Below, piece by piece: positions 63,333-64,000 of a stretch of DNA of 64,000 bases. Source of the stretch: Stakelama saccharophila (GTDB taxonomy: Bacteria; Pseudomonadota; Alphaproteobacteria; Sphingomonadales; Sphingomonadaceae); contig NZ_CP135076.1 of NCBI RefSeq assembly GCF_032229225.1, positions 124,001-188,000 of the forward strand, given 5' to 3'. The translations under genes were made by a program, and so were the position numbers. The notes beneath the pieces are model-generated. The model saw only the letters and a list, made by a program, of their open reading frames with translations, was not told where the DNA came from and searched no databases. Positions within the stretch are counted from its first letter, which is position 1, and each line of letters begins with the position of its first letter.

Positions 63333-64000
63333 TCAGTGCCGGAAGTGGCGCATGCCGGTGAAGACCATCGCGAGACCGGCCTCATCGGCGGCGGCGATCA
63401 CCTCGTCATCGCGGATCGAGCCGCCGGGCTGGATCACGGCGGTCGCACCCGCCTCCACCGCGGTCATCAGGCCGTCGGCGAAGGGAAAGAAGGCATCCGA
63501 AGCGACCGCAGATCCGATCGTGCGCGGTTCGGCCCAGCCCGCTTTGTCCGCGGCGTCCTTTGCTTTCCACGCGGCGATGCGGGCCGATTCGACGCGGCTC
63601 ATCTGGCCCGCGCCGATACCCGCGGTGCTGCCGCCCTTCGCATAGACGATCGCGTTCGACCTGACGTGCTTGGCGACCGTCCAGGCGAAGCGGCAATCGG
63701 CGAGTTCCTGAGGGCTGGGCTGGCGTTTGGTGACAACCTTCAGCTCGCCCTCGATCAACGCATTGTCGCGCGACTGGAGGAGCATGCCGCCGGCGATCGA
63801 ACGCAACGCGAGGCCGGGGCGCTGCGGGTCGGCGAGTTCGCCGGTGATGAGCAGGCGCAGGTTCTTCTTGCCCGCGAAGACCTCGCGCGCTTCGTCACTG
63901 GCATCGGGCGCGGCGACGACTTCGGTGAAGATCTTGGTGATCGCCTTCGCGGTTTGGCCGTCGAGCGGGCGGTTGCACGCGACGATCCCGCCGAAGGCCG
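63333..64000 (-). CDS. purH: Bifunctional AICAR formyltransferase/IMP cyclohydrolase, C-terminal part
   Basis: The last two steps of purine synthesis are carried out by PurH. About 221 residues of the AICAR-transformylase domain are present up to the stop at 63333-63335; the N-terminus lies beyond the window. Clear motifs are [56 protein letters not shown] and the final [19 protein letters not shown]. The end FTGMRHFRH is the standard PurH C-terminus. It is convergent with the flippase gene. Confidence 0.97.
   Translation of the reverse strand, partial: AFGGIVACNRPLDGQTAKAITKIFTEVVAAPDASDEAREVFAGKKNLRLLITGELADPQRPGLALRSIAGGMLLQSRDNALIEGELKVVTKRQPSPQELADCRFAWTVAKHVRSNAIVYAKGGSTAGIGAGQMSRVESARIAAWKAKDAADKAGWAEPRTIGSAVASDAFFPFADGLMTAVEAGATAVIQPGGSIRDDEVIAAADEAGLAMVFTGMRHFRH

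Overview
The window looks like a chromosomal segment from a yellow-pigmented alphaproteobacterium of the order Sphingomonadales (Sphingomonas or a close relative). This is inferred from the high GC content, the crtB/crtI/crtY carotenoid genes, the gene order nadD-rsfS-rlmH-envC-ctpA-dsbB-coq7, the sphingomonad-type secreted proteins, and many short palindromic intergenic repeats. No rRNA, tRNA, CRISPR array, phage or origin was recognised.

Left edge (1-5.4 kb). A partial IS701-like transposase abuts a Tat-exported beta-helix protein, a 47-residue membrane protein and an O-antigen-ligase-like protein. All are on the minus strand and probably form the end of a surface-polysaccharide region. A DUF3667 membrane protein follows.

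Housekeeping block (5.4-17.5 kb). proA, an aldo/keto reductase, nadD, rsfS, rlmH, an EnvC-like hydrolase activator, ctpA, dsbB and coq7 run in one direction. A hemerythrin, a UdgX-type uracil-DNA glycosylase, DUF1810, an LprI-like lipoprotein and a second S41 lipoprotein peptidase follow.

Envelope and stress block (17.8-32.7 kb). It holds a DUF892 ferritin-like protein, the M3 peptidase dcp, pqiABC, two metallo-beta-lactamase-fold proteins, a CBS-domain protein, a zinc-dependent-type quinone oxidoreductase, a PCMT/erythromycin-esterase fusion and an Atm1-type ABC exporter. Several of these genes carry a similar promoter-like motif that may be an extracytoplasmic stress sigma site.

Carotenoid block (32.8-39.4 kb). 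crtY-crtI and LOG-crtB lie on the minus strand, and a sterol-desaturase-family hydroxylase is nearby. Next come a decayed DUF2141 gene cut by repeats, a MipA-like porin, and thiC behind a TPP riboswitch. thiC carries a palindromic repeat inside its reading frame.

Right half (43.5-64 kb). The genes are ung, a GFA enzyme, recQ and two coupled partners, glnK-amtB behind a consensus sigma-54 promoter, and a ccdAB toxin-antitoxin pair whose toxin ends exactly against tldD. These are followed by a zinc-finger protein, an orphan ABC ATPase, nadB, a Na+/H+ antiporter, a class-A-beta-lactamase-like lipoprotein, polA, a Wzx-like flippase bracketed by two repeat copies, and the 3' part of purH. Overlapping GTGA stop/start junctions recur throughout, so translational coupling is common here.
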